DNA of 5,101 nucleotides from Bacillota bacterium (lineage in GTDB: Bacteria; Bacillota; Dethiobacteria; DTU022): positions 1 to 5,101 of the forward strand of contig JAAZHP010000154.1 of assembly GCA_012510625.1 (NCBI GenBank), written 5' to 3'. This document shows positions 5,056-5,101 of this stretch, in pieces. How positions within the stretch are numbered: position 1 is the first letter of the stretch; each line of letters opens with the position of its first letter. Made by a program: the position numbers and the translations under genes. Under the pieces are notes generated by a model. It made no database searches and was not told where the DNA came from. It worked only from the letters and a program-made list of their open reading frames with translations.

Positions 5056-5101
5056 TTGAAGAAAGGGGATGTCATACCACGCGAGATCGTAACAGATTTT
5101 C
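5056..5101 (+). CDS. Possible start of a gene cut off by the window edge, unidentified
   Basis: Two overlapping frames run off the right edge. Frame A, after a TAG at 5053-5055, can begin at TTG 5056 (LKKGDVIPREIVTDF); within it GAAAGGGG (5061-5068) stands 5 nt before an ATA at 5074, where an ATG would give a natural-looking MPREIVTDF start. Frame B is open from 4965 to the edge (45 codons, including IDILALGIVEERGCHTTRDR) but has no ATG, GTG or TTG. The ATG at 5069 stops after seven codons. Neither frame is a confident gene; frame B may be a remnant. More sequence to the right is required to choose. Confidence 0.25.
   Translation, partial: MKKGDVIPREIVTDF

Overview
The window looks like a chromosomal stretch of a moderately GC-rich anaerobic Firmicute, most likely of the Peptococcaceae/Desulfotomaculum-Pelotomaculum kind. 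This placement is inferred from AGGAGG-type ribosome binding sites, the general protein flavour (PdxS very close to Bacillus-type PdxS, a separate GMP synthase ATP-pyrophosphatase subunit, a tandem-P-loop ATPase known mainly from Firmicutes) and intergenic regions full of short hairpin repeats. No ribosomal or other strictly diagnostic gene is present, so the placement is tentative.

Layout. Bases 1-362 are a non-coding or leader region: possibly the last 40 codons of an upstream gene (1-123), a good sigma-70-type promoter (110-138), two copies of a 31-bp palindromic repeat (144-174 and 230-260) and a perfect extended -10 element (277-285). Then come hisF (363-1139) and pdxS (1179-2063), on the + strand, 39 bp apart and probably one operon, closed by a strong rho-independent terminator (2091-2123). 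Converging from the - strand is guaA (2217-3194), encoding only the ATP-pyrophosphatase/synthetase half of GMP synthase, with its own -35/-10 promoter (3246-3274). Bases 3195-3715 separate guaA from the divergent next gene and hold a four-unit ~28-bp tandem array that runs into a ~115-bp MITE-like element with hairpin-forming terminal inverted repeats. A 368-residue two-P-loop ATPase of unknown role follows (3716-4822). The last 279 bp are AT-rich and contain a hairpin, a possible promoter and the uncertain beginning (or remnant) of another reading frame.

How the genes fit together. The three recognisable enzymes share a striking property: HisF, PdxS and this form of GuaA are each the ammonia-accepting synthase subunit of a glutamine amidotransferase, and the glutaminase partner (HisH, PdxT, GuaA amidotransferase domain) is absent from the window in all three cases. 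HisF yields AICAR (feeding purines) and imidazole glycerol phosphate, PdxS makes pyridoxal 5'-phosphate from pentose and triose phosphates, and GuaA makes GMP from XMP. The partners may well be encoded elsewhere; the co-occurrence is an observation, not proof of a system. HisF also carries unusual changes at normally conserved active-site positions. The neighbouring ATPase shows a clear internal duplication in which the second P-loop has lost its Ser/Thr.
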